From Saccharicrinis sp963675435 (GTDB lineage: Bacteria > Bacteroidota > Bacteroidia > Bacteroidales > Marinilabiliaceae), in NCBI GenBank assembly GCA_963675435.1, contig OY776216.1:496001-560000 (forward strand): a stretch of DNA of 64,000 bases. The letters run 5' to 3'. The notes beneath the pieces were generated by a model, which was given only the letters and a program-made list of their open reading frames with translations, made no database searches and was not told the DNA's origin. Position numbers and translations under genes: made by a program. Numbering within the stretch: position 1 is the first letter of the stretch; every line of letters begins with the position of its first letter. Shown one piece after another: positions 53,729 to 62,830 of the stretch.

Positions 53729-55759
53729 TTATTTATGTAGTTTTTGAACCCAATGATAATGTATCAATCTATTCGTATCTATTACCATAGAAATAGTACC
53801 ATCTCCCATAATAGAAGCTCCAGAAATTACTTCCTGATCTTTCAACAATCTTCCAAATGGCTTAACTACGGTTTGAAATTCACCAATCACTTCGTCAACT
53901 ACTAAACCAATCTTTTTGTTTTCGAATTTAACTTGAATAATATGCTTTTTACCTTCACGAGTAGGTTCCCTAAATATGTTTCTCATATCTATAGTTGGAA
54001 ACTGCTCTCCATTAAGGGTAATTACATTATTAAAAATTTTCTTTTGTTCCTCAAGTTCAAGAGGGAATATTTTTTCAATTAATGAGATTGGAATCACATA
54101 TTGTGTATCTGCCACAGTAACCAGTAATCCATCAATTATTGATAAAGTCAATGGTAAATCAAGTGTAACAGTTGTACCTTTATCTGGTTCGGAACTAATT
54201 GATACTTCACCTCTAATTTCTCCAATTTTTCTTTTCACAACATCCATGCCCACACCTCTACCAGATATGTCTGAAACATTATCTTTAGTAGAGAATCCAC
54301 TCATGAATACTAGATCGAAGATTTCCTTTTCTGTTAATTCAATACCTTCATCTACTAAACCTTTATTAATGGCTTTTTGAAGTATATAATCAGGATTAAT
54401 ACCTTTACCATCGTCAATTACTTTGATGATAACGCTTGCACCTTCATAATATGCTTTAAAGATGATTGTACCTTTAGGTGATTTACCTTTTTTAATACGC
54501 TCATCTGGTAATTCAATACCATGATCCACACAATTTCTAATCATGTGTAATAATGGATCAGTAAGGTGTTCTATGATATTTTTATCTAACTCAATATCAC
54601 CTCCTTCAATTATAAAATCAATATCTTTATTCAATTCCTTAGATAAATCACGTACCAATCGCTGGAAGCGCATTAAATCATTTTGAATTGGAATAAGACT
54701 AATTTCAAAGGCATTATCTCTAAGTTGTCGTGTTAACTTTTGAATATTTTCTGAAAGCCCCATTAAATGAGCATCACCACTATTTTCGGCATGCAAATTA
54801 AGTTGTGCTTGTATCGTAACTAATTCACTAACTAAATTAACAAGTTCATCTATTTTTGCAGATGACACACGAATACTTGATATTTTGTGTTCTTTTAGTT
54901 GAACTTTCTTTTTTTCGGCCTGCTCAACTTCTTGTTTTTCTTGGACCCAGGATACACTCTTCAACAGCTCACCTGTTAGTTTCTCCTCACCAGACTGTGC
55001 TCGTTCAACAAAATTCTCTAATTCCGGACGTTTTAAGATATTTCCTTTAGTGATTTCAGTAACCACCAAATCACATTCATCTTCCACAAAGATAAATACA
55101 TCCTGAATTTCATTTTCAGGCTCGGTTGTGTTTAAGATAACATCCCAAGCTACAAAACAATCCTCAGGATTTAAATCCTCAATTTCAGGAATATTATCAT
55201 CATAAGCAACTACTATTGCTTCACCTAATGCATGGAGATCGTCAAGCAAAAACAATGGATTGGTTCCATTTTGTAAAATATTGCTGTGAGGTATAATTTT
55301 TATTAAAAATGTCTTAGAGTCGTCATCTTCAACATCTTCAACAGTTTCAGCTACAGTTTCTTCAACTGCCTTTTCTCCAGGTAAATTAACAAATTGTTGA
55401 ACCCTTGTAGTTAAAACGGCAAGCTCCTTTTTATCTTCAGAGTCTGTTAGATCACCAACATCAAGAAAATGTTTAATTTGATCAATTGCATTAAACGTTA
55501 ATGAAATTAGATCATCAGTAACAGATAATTTCCCATTTCGAACCCAATCAAATACTGTCTCTAAATGATGAGTAAACTCACTTAAATCATTAAAGCCAAA
55601 CATTGCACCTCCACCTTTTAAGGAGTGCATGGCTCTAAATATCCTCTCTATTATTTCTTTATCACCTTTATCATTCTCAAGTAACAATAATGCTTCTTCA
55701 AGATCATGAACATTATCCAGTGATTCTTCAACAAATTTTGCTCTGAACTTATCAATCAT
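53729..55759 (-). CDS. cheA: CheA chemotaxis histidine kinase
   Basis: The chain of 676 residues has the Hpt domain P1 (1-105) with phospho-acceptor H45 in MHSLKGGGAMFGF. A P2-like domain follows (about 155-245, FLIKIIPHSNILQN). P3 dimerisation is at about 295-360 (SSIRVSSAKIDELVNLVSELV). P4 ATPase follows (about 365-540), with the N-box LLHMIRNCVDHGIE, VIDDGKGI, SGFSTKD and GRGVGMDVV. A C-terminal CheW-like P5 domain is at about 545-670. All catalytic motifs are present, so it should be an active kinase for CheY, CheB and perhaps the free Hpt protein. The neighbour upstream is the Hpt gene with a 2-base gap. Confidence 0.96.
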   Translation of the reverse strand: MIDKFRAKFVEESLDNVHDLEEALLLLENDKGDKEIIERIFRAMHSLKGGGAMFGFNDLSEFTHHLETVFDWVRNGKLSVTDDLISLTFNAIDQIKHFLDVGDLTDSEDKKELAVLTTRVQQFVNLPGEKAVEETVAETVEDVEDDDSKTFLIKIIPHSNILQNGTNPLFLLDDLHALGEAIVVAYDDNIPEIEDLNPEDCFVAWDVILNTTEPENEIQDVFIFVEDECDLVVTEITKGNILKRPELENFVERAQSGEEKLTGELLKSVSWVQEKQEVEQAEKKKVQLKEHKISSIRVSSAKIDELVNLVSELVTIQAQLNLHAENSGDAHLMGLSENIQKLTRQLRDNAFEISLIPIQNDLMRFQRLVRDLSKELNKDIDFIIEGGDIELDKNIIEHLTDPLLHMIRNCVDHGIELPDERIKKGKSPKGTIIFKAYYEGASVIIKVIDDGKGINPDYILQKAINKGLVDEGIELTEKEIFDLVFMSGFSTKDNVSDISGRGVGMDVVKRKIGEIRGEVSISSEPDKGTTVTLDLPLTLSIIDGLLVTVADTQYVIPISLIEKIFPLELEEQKKIFNNVITLNGEQFPTIDMRNIFREPTREGKKHIIQVKFENKKIGLVVDEVIGEFQTVVKPFGRLLKDQEVISGASIMGDGTISMVIDTNRLIHYHWVQKLHK

Positions 55760-55761
55760 GC

Positions 55762-56142
55762 CTATGCATTTTTTGTAATTAAAGAATCAAAAAAACGTAA
55801 AGTATCATTTACGTCATTCTTATTTATTTGATGTTGTTGAGTTTGTAGGAGCTCCGATTTTATAACGGGTATTAATTTTTGCGTATTTGAAATAATTTCA
55901 CTTGAAGAAGCAATACTACCATCCCTTAAACCACTGAATACTAACTCCATTGGTTTAACAATATGATCTACACTCTCAATTCCTAACATTGGAGCAGTAC
56001 CTTTTATATTGTGAGTAATAGCAAATACCTTTTCGATAATACAATCTTCTAATTCCCCCTTTTTCTCTTTGACAAGGTTTTCTATTATTTCTAAATCCTT
56101 AACAGAATCCTTTATAAAGGTCTCCTTAATTTTCTCAATCAT
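55762..56142 (-). CDS. Free-standing Hpt phosphotransfer protein
   Basis: The protein has 126 residues and is a single helical Hpt domain. The phospho-acceptor is H44 in AITHNIKGTAPMLGIE (pattern HxxKG). It resembles the P1 domain of the downstream CheA but has no kinase part. It could pass phosphate between response regulators or act as a phosphate store. Its start overlaps the cheY stop by four bases (ATGA), suggesting coupled translation and equal amounts. Confidence 0.87.
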   Translation of the reverse strand: MIEKIKETFIKDSVKDLEIIENLVKEKKGELEDCIIEKVFAITHNIKGTAPMLGIESVDHIVKPMELVFSGLRDGSIASSSEIISNTQKLIPVIKSELLQTQQHQINKNDVNDTLRFFDSLITKNA

Positions 56143-56504
56143 CGTAATACTCTTGATATCGCACTAAGTAATTTGGCAGGAACAAATGGCTTAATAATCC
56201 AACCAGTAGCACCAGCTTGTTTAGCTTCCATTTTTTTTGCTGCTTGTGATTCTGTTGTTAAGAACAAAATCGGAATATGCTTATATGCATCTATTTCTCT
56301 AACTTTACGAATTAAACCTAAACCATCAAGGTTTGGCATATGTAGGTCTGTAATTATAATATCAATGGTTCTTCCATCCAAGAATTGTAAGGCATCTTCA
56401 CCATCAACACCAACCAATACATCATAACCTTCGTTTTGTAGAGTAAAGTTAACAACTTCCCTAATACTTTCTGAGTCATCAACAATAAGAACTGTCTTAG
56501 CCAT
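56139..56504 (-). CDS. cheY: CheY-type single-domain response regulator
   Basis: The 121-residue receiver has D9-D10 for metal binding, phospho-acceptor D53 in TDLHMPNLDG, the Thr of FLTTES near 83-84 and Lys105 in IIKPF. It has no output domain. In a motile cell it would bind the flagellar or pilus motor, but no such genes are in the window, so the target is open. It is encoded next to the Hpt protein and the STAS protein. Confidence 0.95.
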   Translation of the reverse strand: MAKTVLIVDDSESIREVVNFTLQNEGYDVLVGVDGEDALQFLDGRTIDIIITDLHMPNLDGLGLIRKVREIDAYKHIPILFLTTESQAAKKMEAKQAGATGWIIKPFVPAKLLSAISRVLR

Positions 56505-56523
56505 AATTAGTTAAAATTAATTT

Positions 56524-56835
56524 CTATAGTTTAAATAGATTGTTAAATCCAGCATTTAATATTAATCCATGAATCTCTTCACTAAACATCCCCTCAATTG
56601 TACATTCTTTACCTTTATTTTCAATTGATTTTTTTAATGAACTAATCAATTGAATAAAGGTAATATCGATTGATGATGGATTTGTAATATGAATATCTAA
56701 ATTATTTGAAAAATCAACAGCATTCAAAATACTTTCTCTGATTTTACCAATATGATTTATTATAAGCTCACCAGAGATTAACATTTTACTCTGATTTTTA
56801 TCGTGTTTAACATCAACTGAGAATGCTGTATCCAT
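56524..56835 (-). CDS. Small STAS-domain protein (anti-sigma-antagonist-like)
   Basis: This protein of 103 residues fits a STAS/MlaB-like fold: SKMLISGELIINHIGKIRESILNAV at the start, a central strand LDIHITNPSSIDITFIQLISSLKKSI, and GMFSEEIHGLILNAGFNNLF at the end. The Ser or Thr of the usual D(S/T)(S/A)G turn may be the Ser-Ser-Ile-Asp-Ile-Thr region (SSIDIT). Such proteins are the targets of SpoIIE phosphatases and GHKL kinases. This hints at cross-talk with the SiaB-like kinase and phosphatase at the far end of the cluster. It sits between the receptor and cheY genes. Confidence 0.8.
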   Translation of the reverse strand: MDTAFSVDVKHDKNQSKMLISGELIINHIGKIRESILNAVDFSNNLDIHITNPSSIDITFIQLISSLKKSIENKGKECTIEGMFSEEIHGLILNAGFNNLFKL

Positions 56836-56855
56836 AATAATATTTTATTATAAAT

Positions 56856-58553
56856 TTAAAATTTCTCGTAGTTATCAAAATCTTTATCCAAGTTAATAAT
56901 ATCACCTTTGGTTGATACATTAGCTTTCTTTTCATGATTATTTTTAGGAGTTACTTCTGTTTCTTCAAAAGTTACTTCTGTTTCAATCTTTTCCTGCTTA
57001 ACAACTACATGTTCTTCTTCCTCACCAATAGTAAAGAAACTAACTGCTTCTTTTAAACTATCAGCTAATACAGCAAGTTGCTCGGCACTTTGTGTTAACT
57101 CATCAGATGATGATGCATTTTCCTGAGTAATAAGATTCAGGTTTTGCATTGCCATATTAATTTGCTCAGCTCCGGTTTTTTGCTCTAAACTGGCAGCTGA
57201 AATTTCTTTAATTAATTGTGTTGTCTTTTCAATATCTGGAACTAATAATCTTGATTTTTCTCCAGCTTCTTGAGAAACTTTCAAACCACCATTTACTAAA
57301 TTATGTATTTCATCAGCAGCAAATTTACTACGTTCGGCCAATTTACGTACTTCGGCAGCTACTACTGAAAAACCTCTGCCATGCTCTCCAGCTCTGGCAG
57401 CTTCTACAGCAGCATTTAATGCCAAAATATTAGTTTGAAATGCAATATCTCCAATTATTGTAATTTTTTCTGCCACACTCTTCATTGATGCAGCAGCTTC
57501 TGATGAGAGCTTATCAGCAACGTTTACATCCTTAGCTGTTTCAACTGTAATTTTTTCAGTTTCCACAGCATTTTCTGTATTTTGATCAATATTTGCTACC
57601 ATCTCTTCAATAGATGTGGATACTTCTTCTGCTGAGGCAGCCTGATCTGCAGATCCTTTGGATAATTGTAATGAACTATCCTTAACATTACGACCACTAA
57701 CCACTAAATCATTAGCATTTTCCTTAATTGAAAGTACAATACCTTTTAAGTTTGATGCCATCTTATTTAAAGCATCTGCTAATAGTCCTATTTCGTCTTG
57801 CTGATCAATTTCAAGTTCGGCAGTTAAATCACCTTGACCAATTGTTTGTGCAAAAGTCAAACCTTTATTTAATGGTTTTACAATACTAGTATACAAAACA
57901 TAGGCACTAAATACAGCTACTGCAGCAAGAACAAAGATCATGATAATTACAAAAAAACCAAAGCCAGCAAAAGAATCATCCATATCCTTTAATGAAGATT
58001 CATTTAAACTATGAAAATTATTTTCTATAACTTCAAGATCTTTAATAATTTCAGAACCTAAATTGATTATTTCTCCATCTTCCTGAACCATAGGTTCAAC
58101 TTCAAAAATAACCATTACATCATCGTAAGATTCAAAACTATTTAAACTTGACATCACATATTTTTGCTTTTCAAATAATGAATCTGTTTTATGTACTATT
58201 TGAGCAAAATTATCTTGATATTCTTGACTCCATTTTGGGGTAAGTATTTTTAAATCATTTACAAGATTAGGATAATCGTCTTTTATCAAAGTTTCTAATC
58301 TTTGCTTGTCTGAGGTGCCTGGTTGTCTATCTACAAAAACCCAACTTTTAATTAAAGATTTGGAATTATTTACCATATCCCTAAACTGCTGCAGTTTTTG
58401 CTCTGAAGGATTATAGATACCTGTAATTTCTTCACTTAAATCTCTACTATTATGCAAGGTTACGTAGGTAGAAACGCCATTAAAGATAATTGCTATTAAA
58501 ATTAGCCCAAAACCTGCAAATAGTTTTTGGGCTATATTCAATTTAAACTTCAT
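56856..58553 (-). CDS. Methyl-accepting chemotaxis receptor with CheR-docking tail
   Basis: Helix 1 lies at about residues 8-30 and helix 2 at about 195-220. They enclose a periplasmic four-helix sensor (about 31-194) with no recognised ligand motif. A HAMP domain follows (about 220-270, LADALNKMASNLKG), then the signalling coiled coil with the hairpin IAFQTNILALNAAVEAARAGEHGRGFSVVAAEVRKLAERS. The last five residues are NYEKF, which fits the aromatic-x-x-aromatic tether pentapeptide (such as NWETF) that CheR and CheB bind. A basic/acidic linker of about 50 residues precedes the tail. It is the only receptor encoded in the window. Confidence 0.95.
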   Translation of the reverse strand: MKFKLNIAQKLFAGFGLILIAIIFNGVSTYVTLHNSRDLSEEITGIYNPSEQKLQQFRDMVNNSKSLIKSWVFVDRQPGTSDKQRLETLIKDDYPNLVNDLKILTPKWSQEYQDNFAQIVHKTDSLFEKQKYVMSSLNSFESYDDVMVIFEVEPMVQEDGEIINLGSEIIKDLEVIENNFHSLNESSLKDMDDSFAGFGFFVIIMIFVLAAVAVFSAYVLYTSIVKPLNKGLTFAQTIGQGDLTAELEIDQQDEIGLLADALNKMASNLKGIVLSIKENANDLVVSGRNVKDSSLQLSKGSADQAASAEEVSTSIEEMVANIDQNTENAVETEKITVETAKDVNVADKLSSEAAASMKSVAEKITIIGDIAFQTNILALNAAVEAARAGEHGRGFSVVAAEVRKLAERSKFAADEIHNLVNGGLKVSQEAGEKSRLLVPDIEKTTQLIKEISAASLEQKTGAEQINMAMQNLNLITQENASSSDELTQSAEQLAVLADSLKEAVSFFTIGEEEEHVVVKQEKIETEVTFEETEVTPKNNHEKKANVSTKGDIINLDKDFDNYEKF

Positions 58554-58563
58554 ACTGTAATTT

Positions 58564-59076
58564 TTACTTTTTTATGGCAGCTGCCATATTTGCTAATTTT
58601 GAACTAATACTTAAGCCTAAAGACTGCGCATTGGCTTCGTCAACCTCAAACTTAAGGTTATTATCTCTGACTACAAAATTAATTACTGCTCCATGATCTG
58701 TTGCTCCCTCAGATTCTGTTATTATTAAGGAATTTTTCCCTAACTTATCTTTTAAGGTATCCGCATGACGTGAAAAATTGATATATGATGATACATATAA
58801 TACCTGACAATCTGTAACTTCATCAACGTTACTAAATTGCTTAATAACTACATTTTGATAACCAAACTTTTTGCCTGCAGATTGCTGAGTCAACCAATTT
58901 GCAATTTTAGAGTTTTTTAATACACCAATTACAAAATCTCCTTGTTTTGCTTCTTCAGCCCAACCAATATAACGTATGAAATTTAAAGTAAATACCGACT
59001 TATATTTCTCTACTTGACTAAAACCAGTCAATGGTATAAGCACTAAAAAGAATAAAATTAAAATTTGTTTCCTCAT
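58564..59076 (-). CDS. YfiR family (DUF4154) periplasmic protein
   Basis: A signal peptide (about 1-20, ending GFSQ) precedes the YfiR fold: FTLNFIRYIGWAEEAKQGDFVIGVLKNSKIANWL, then DCQVLYVSSYINF, the ITESEGATDHGAVINFVVRDNNLKFEVDEANAQSLGLSISSKLANMA end. In Pseudomonas YfiR binds and holds down the YfiN diguanylate cyclase in the periplasm; no such cyclase is present here. It is the first gene of the chemosensory unit, 10 bases ahead of the receptor gene, so it may act on the receptor periplasmic domain. Confidence 0.85.
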   Translation of the reverse strand: MRKQILILFFLVLIPLTGFSQVEKYKSVFTLNFIRYIGWAEEAKQGDFVIGVLKNSKIANWLTQQSAGKKFGYQNVVIKQFSNVDEVTDCQVLYVSSYINFSRHADTLKDKLGKNSLIITESEGATDHGAVINFVVRDNNLKFEVDEANAQSLGLSISSKLANMAAAIKK

Positions 59077-59225
59077 AACACTCTATAAATATGTTTTTAT
59101 TGTTTCCCTAAGCATTACTACGGTTAATAAAATATTAGGTTACCTTTTTTGTTTATAAAATGTTGAAAAGTCCATATCCTAAAAATAATTACTCACTTAT
59201 AAATGGTAATGAAACATTATTACCA

Positions 59226-59233
59226 TAACTTTG
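59226..59233 (+). promoter_or_regulatory. -7 promoter element (TAACTTTG)
   Basis: A perfect TAnnTTTG match lies 28 bases before the start of the next gene. Confidence 0.55.
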
Positions 59234-59261
59234 TCGGTACTTATAAATACTTGATTAATCA

Positions 59262-60335
59262 ATGAGGAATTATAAAATTTTCTATTTACAGGAGGGAGCA
59301 TCATTTGCGACAAGAGTTAAATCAACTTTTCTTGAAATTCAAACACAATTAGCGAATAAAACAGTCACTAAATTAGAAATACATATTCATTCAGATAATA
59401 CTGATTCTTTTCGCGAAGAGTGTAAATTATTAAATGTAATAATAAAAGAATCATTTAAAAATAAAATTCCAGCTACTACTTTTATTTCAAATAATCCGGC
59501 AAATAATGAAGATGTACTAATTTCATGTCAATACTATTCAGACCAAAATGAAAAAATCAATTTCAAAAAAATACTTGACCATCATTATGTTACTATTGAA
59601 CATAAAAATGGTGTTGAATTAATATCGGGTGGAATACATTTTAATGAAAACTCTATATTATTAAACATGCAAAGAGCTTTTGATTTTGCAGAACAGCTAT
59701 TAATGGCTGAAGATATGAATTTTGGACACATCATTAGACAATGGGACTACATTCCTGCTATCAATGAAAATTCTGATTATGATGGAACACTCAAAAATAA
59801 TTTGGAAATCTTTAATGAAGTAAAATCATTCTTCCTTGAAGAATCATTATATAAAAATGGGTATCCTTCTGTATCTGATAATGGAGTTTACCTAGGAGGT
59901 ATTGTGATTGATTTTATGGCATTTAATAACTATAACTCATTTTCATCTATTAATATAGATTCTGATTACTATTTACCATTCTCTGATCAAGCCAAATATT
60001 TAAATATAGAAAACAGTGAGATTTGGATTTCCGGATCATGCCTAAACTATGATACTTCTAAGGATATTGAAAAGCAGACTTTAAAAGCTCTTGAAGAAAC
60101 TTTTAAGTTAATAGATAATAAGTACATGAATGAATTAAACATTAATATCCCTGAACCATATAGTTTTAAAGATGGCTTTAAATTAATTAAAGCATATGTA
60201 AGACATGAATCTTATAATACAAAGGTGAAGGATATGATACATTCCGTACTACCCAGTGCGGAGTGTGTTATTATAAATACAGAATTCTACAACAAAAACA
60301 AACTTATTGAGATTGAATCATTTACTACACTGTAA
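59262..60335 (+). CDS. RidA/chorismatase-like protein
   Basis: The protein of 357 residues looks like the FkbO/Hyg5-type chorismatase family, a two-domain RidA-like fold. The middle has NFGHIIRQWDYIPAINENSDYDG and LEIFNEVKSFFLEE, and the C-terminal half has IWISGSCLNYDTSKDIEKQTLKALEETFKLID, as in RidA proteins. Known members split chorismate into a benzoate or a cyclohexadiene acid; similar genes occur in Bacteroidota pigment and resorcinol clusters. Here the neighbours are an exporter and a polyprenyl synthase. Active-site residues could not be verified, so enzyme identity is uncertain. Confidence 0.5.
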   Translation: MRNYKIFYLQEGASFATRVKSTFLEIQTQLANKTVTKLEIHIHSDNTDSFREECKLLNVIIKESFKNKIPATTFISNNPANNEDVLISCQYYSDQNEKINFKKILDHHYVTIEHKNGVELISGGIHFNENSILLNMQRAFDFAEQLLMAEDMNFGHIIRQWDYIPAINENSDYDGTLKNNLEIFNEVKSFFLEESLYKNGYPSVSDNGVYLGGIVIDFMAFNNYNSFSSINIDSDYYLPFSDQAKYLNIENSEIWISGSCLNYDTSKDIEKQTLKALEETFKLIDNKYMNELNINIPEPYSFKDGFKLIKAYVRHESYNTKVKDMIHSVLPSAECVIINTEFYNKNKLIEIESFTTL

Positions 60336-60389
60336 TTTTTAAAATAAGTTAATATTATTTATTTCTTGAGTAGGTTTTTCAATTTATAA

Positions 60390-60397
60390 TAACTTCG
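60390..60397 (+). promoter_or_regulatory. -7-like element TAACTTCG
   Basis: The sequence TAACTTCGCAAC lies about 34 bases before the exporter start and shares the TAnnTTCGCA form with elements at 7996 and 9391, one base off TAnnTTTG. Confidence 0.4.
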
Positions 60398-60430
60398 CAA
60401 CTCATTTTTATTATTTAATACAGATTGATA

Positions 60431-62830
60431 ATGTGGATTCTGGTAGCGCGCACAATATTAAAAAATAGAATTTTCTTTTTAAGTCTTTTATTGGTCATCA
60501 CTTCTTTTATGGCCTACAAGGCTGGTGATGTACAAATGTCATATCAATATGCTCCATTACTTCCGGAAGATGATCCGGCATATTTGGAATATGAAGCTTT
60601 TGAAAAACAATTTGGTAACGAAGGTAATTTAATGGTGATTGGTGTAACTGACCAAGATTTTTTTAAGCTTAATCATTTTAAACACTGGACTAGCTTTTCT
60701 AAGAAAGTATCAGAAATTAATGGAGTAACCTCCGTTCTATCTGCCACAGAGGCATATAATTTAATAAAGAATAAAGACGAGAAGCAATTTAAAATTGAGC
60801 AAGTTTTTAATACTAACATCAACTCTCAATATGAATTAGATTCACTTAAATCTTGTTTCTACAATTTGCCATTTTATGAGAGTACATTATATAATAAAAA
60901 GACGAATACATATTTAATGGCAATTACTTTAACTCCTGAGATTCTTCAAAGCCCAGAGCGAGTGGAGTTAATTAATAACATTAAAAAAGCTGGGGAAGAC
61001 TATTCTTCGAAATCAAATAATGAATTACATTACTCAGGATTACCATATATTAGAGTAACAACAGCAGAAATGATTAAAAAGGAACTTAATATGTTTATTT
61101 TCCTTGCTCTTGGAGTTACTGCAGTAATTATGTTTTTGTTTTTCAGATCATTTAAGGTTGTTATGTTTTCAATGCTTGTTGTTGGTATTGCCGTAATTTG
61201 GGCTTTAGGAACACAGGCTTTGTTTGGATATAAAATTACTATTCTTACTGGAATGATTCCTCCTTTAATTATTGTAATCGGCATTCCAAACTCAGTATTC
61301 TTGCTGAATAAATATCATCAGGAATATAAAAAGCATGGTAATAAAATTAAAGCACTTCAAAGAGTTATATGTAAAATTGGTAATGCTACTTTTTTAACCA
61401 ATTTAACTACAGCATCTGGTTTTGCAACATTTATTTTTACCAGTAGTAAAATTCTTGTTGAATTTGGAATCATTGCAGCCATTAACATTATTGGTGTATT
61501 TTTTCTTTCGCTACTTTTAATTCCTATTATTTTTAGCTTTCTATCTGAACCAAAAGAAAGACACCTTAACCATTTAGAAAGCAAGGCAGTTAATAAAATA
61601 GTTGATAAGCTTGTTCATATCTCATTAAACCATAGAACTAAAGTATATATCATAGGAGGCGTAATGATTGTTTTGGGATTTATTGGTATATCAATGATAA
61701 AAACAACAGGTTTTATGTTGGATGACATACCACATGAAGATCCTCTTTATATCGATTTAAAATATTTTGAAGAAAACTTTGATGGATTAATGCCTCTTGA
61801 GATCATGATTGATACTCAAAAACCTAACGGAGTACTAAAATCTAGCAATCTGAAGAAAATGGATAAATTCCATCAGGAATTGGCTAGTCATCCTGAAATA
61901 TCTAAAGCCATATCACTATCTGAAGTTGTTAAATTTGCACGTCAGGGTTTCTACAATGGTAATAAAAAGTATTTTGGTATTCCAAGTAATCAAGAAAGGA
62001 ATTTTTTACTTTCTTATGTTGCTAATAGTAAAGGCGACCAACAACAAATAATAAGTACTTTTATTGATTCAACAAAAGCGAAAACACGACTTAGTTTTAG
62101 GTTAAAAGACATTGGTACAACCAGAATGACGGAACTTTATGATCATGTGGTTAAAAGTTTAGGCGAATATTTCCCTAATGAAAAATATTATACATATGTT
62201 ACTGGAGCAAGTGTTTTGTTTTTTAAAGGAACAAAGTACTTAATACATAACTTGTTTGTAAGTTTATTTCTGGCCATTATTTTAATTGCATCTTTTATGG
62301 CATGGATGTTTTCATCTAAAAGAATGGTTCTTGTTTCACTTATTCCTAACCTAATTCCATTAATCATGACTGCGGCTTTAATGGGATATTTTTCAATACC
62401 GATTAAGCCGTCAACCATATTGGTTTTTAGTATTGCCTTTGGGATCTCAGTAGATGATACTATTCACTATTTAGCTAAATACCGACAGGAATTAAGCGAA
62501 ACTAACTGGAGTATTAAAGCTGCGGTTGTTTTAGCTTTAAAAGAAACTGGAGTAAGTATGATTTATACCTCAATAATATTATTCTTTGGTTTTGGTATTT
62601 TTGGTTTTTCAGAATTTGGAGGAACTGTCGCCTTAGGTGTATTAGTTGCTGTTACATTGTTAATAGCGCTTTTCTCTAATTTAATTTTATTACCTTCAAT
62701 TTTACTAACGCTTGAAAAACTAATTACCAATAAATCGTTTAAAGAACCATTATTACATATTTATAATGAAGATGAAGATATTGAGTTAGAGGAGTTAAAA
62801 ATTGAAAAGAAATCAAAAGATCAAAAATAA
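60431..62830 (+). CDS. MMPL/RND superfamily lipid exporter-like protein
   Basis: The ATG at 60431 was preferred over a TTG two codons upstream. The 799-residue protein has about twelve membrane helices with two large periplasmic loops (about 40-215 and 425-600), and two sterol-sensing-type blocks (LALGVTAVIMFLFFRSFKVVMFSMLVVGIAVIWALG and ILIASFMAWMFSSKRMVLVSLIPNLIPLIMTAALMG). An acidic motif FGISVDDTIHYLAKYR sits in the second half. It resembles the HpnN/MmpL-like RND proteins that export hydrophobic molecules such as hopanoids. The stop codon abuts the start of the polyprenyl synthase, so the two are translationally coupled. Confidence 0.85.
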   Translation: MWILVARTILKNRIFFLSLLLVITSFMAYKAGDVQMSYQYAPLLPEDDPAYLEYEAFEKQFGNEGNLMVIGVTDQDFFKLNHFKHWTSFSKKVSEINGVTSVLSATEAYNLIKNKDEKQFKIEQVFNTNINSQYELDSLKSCFYNLPFYESTLYNKKTNTYLMAITLTPEILQSPERVELINNIKKAGEDYSSKSNNELHYSGLPYIRVTTAEMIKKELNMFIFLALGVTAVIMFLFFRSFKVVMFSMLVVGIAVIWALGTQALFGYKITILTGMIPPLIIVIGIPNSVFLLNKYHQEYKKHGNKIKALQRVICKIGNATFLTNLTTASGFATFIFTSSKILVEFGIIAAINIIGVFFLSLLLIPIIFSFLSEPKERHLNHLESKAVNKIVDKLVHISLNHRTKVYIIGGVMIVLGFIGISMIKTTGFMLDDIPHEDPLYIDLKYFEENFDGLMPLEIMIDTQKPNGVLKSSNLKKMDKFHQELASHPEISKAISLSEVVKFARQGFYNGNKKYFGIPSNQERNFLLSYVANSKGDQQQIISTFIDSTKAKTRLSFRLKDIGTTRMTELYDHVVKSLGEYFPNEKYYTYVTGASVLFFKGTKYLIHNLFVSLFLAIILIASFMAWMFSSKRMVLVSLIPNLIPLIMTAALMGYFSIPIKPSTILVFSIAFGISVDDTIHYLAKYRQELSETNWSIKAAVVLALKETGVSMIYTSIILFFGFGIFGFSEFGGTVALGVLVAVTLLIALFSNLILLPSILLTLEKLITNKSFKEPLLHIYNEDEDIELEELKIEKKSKDQK

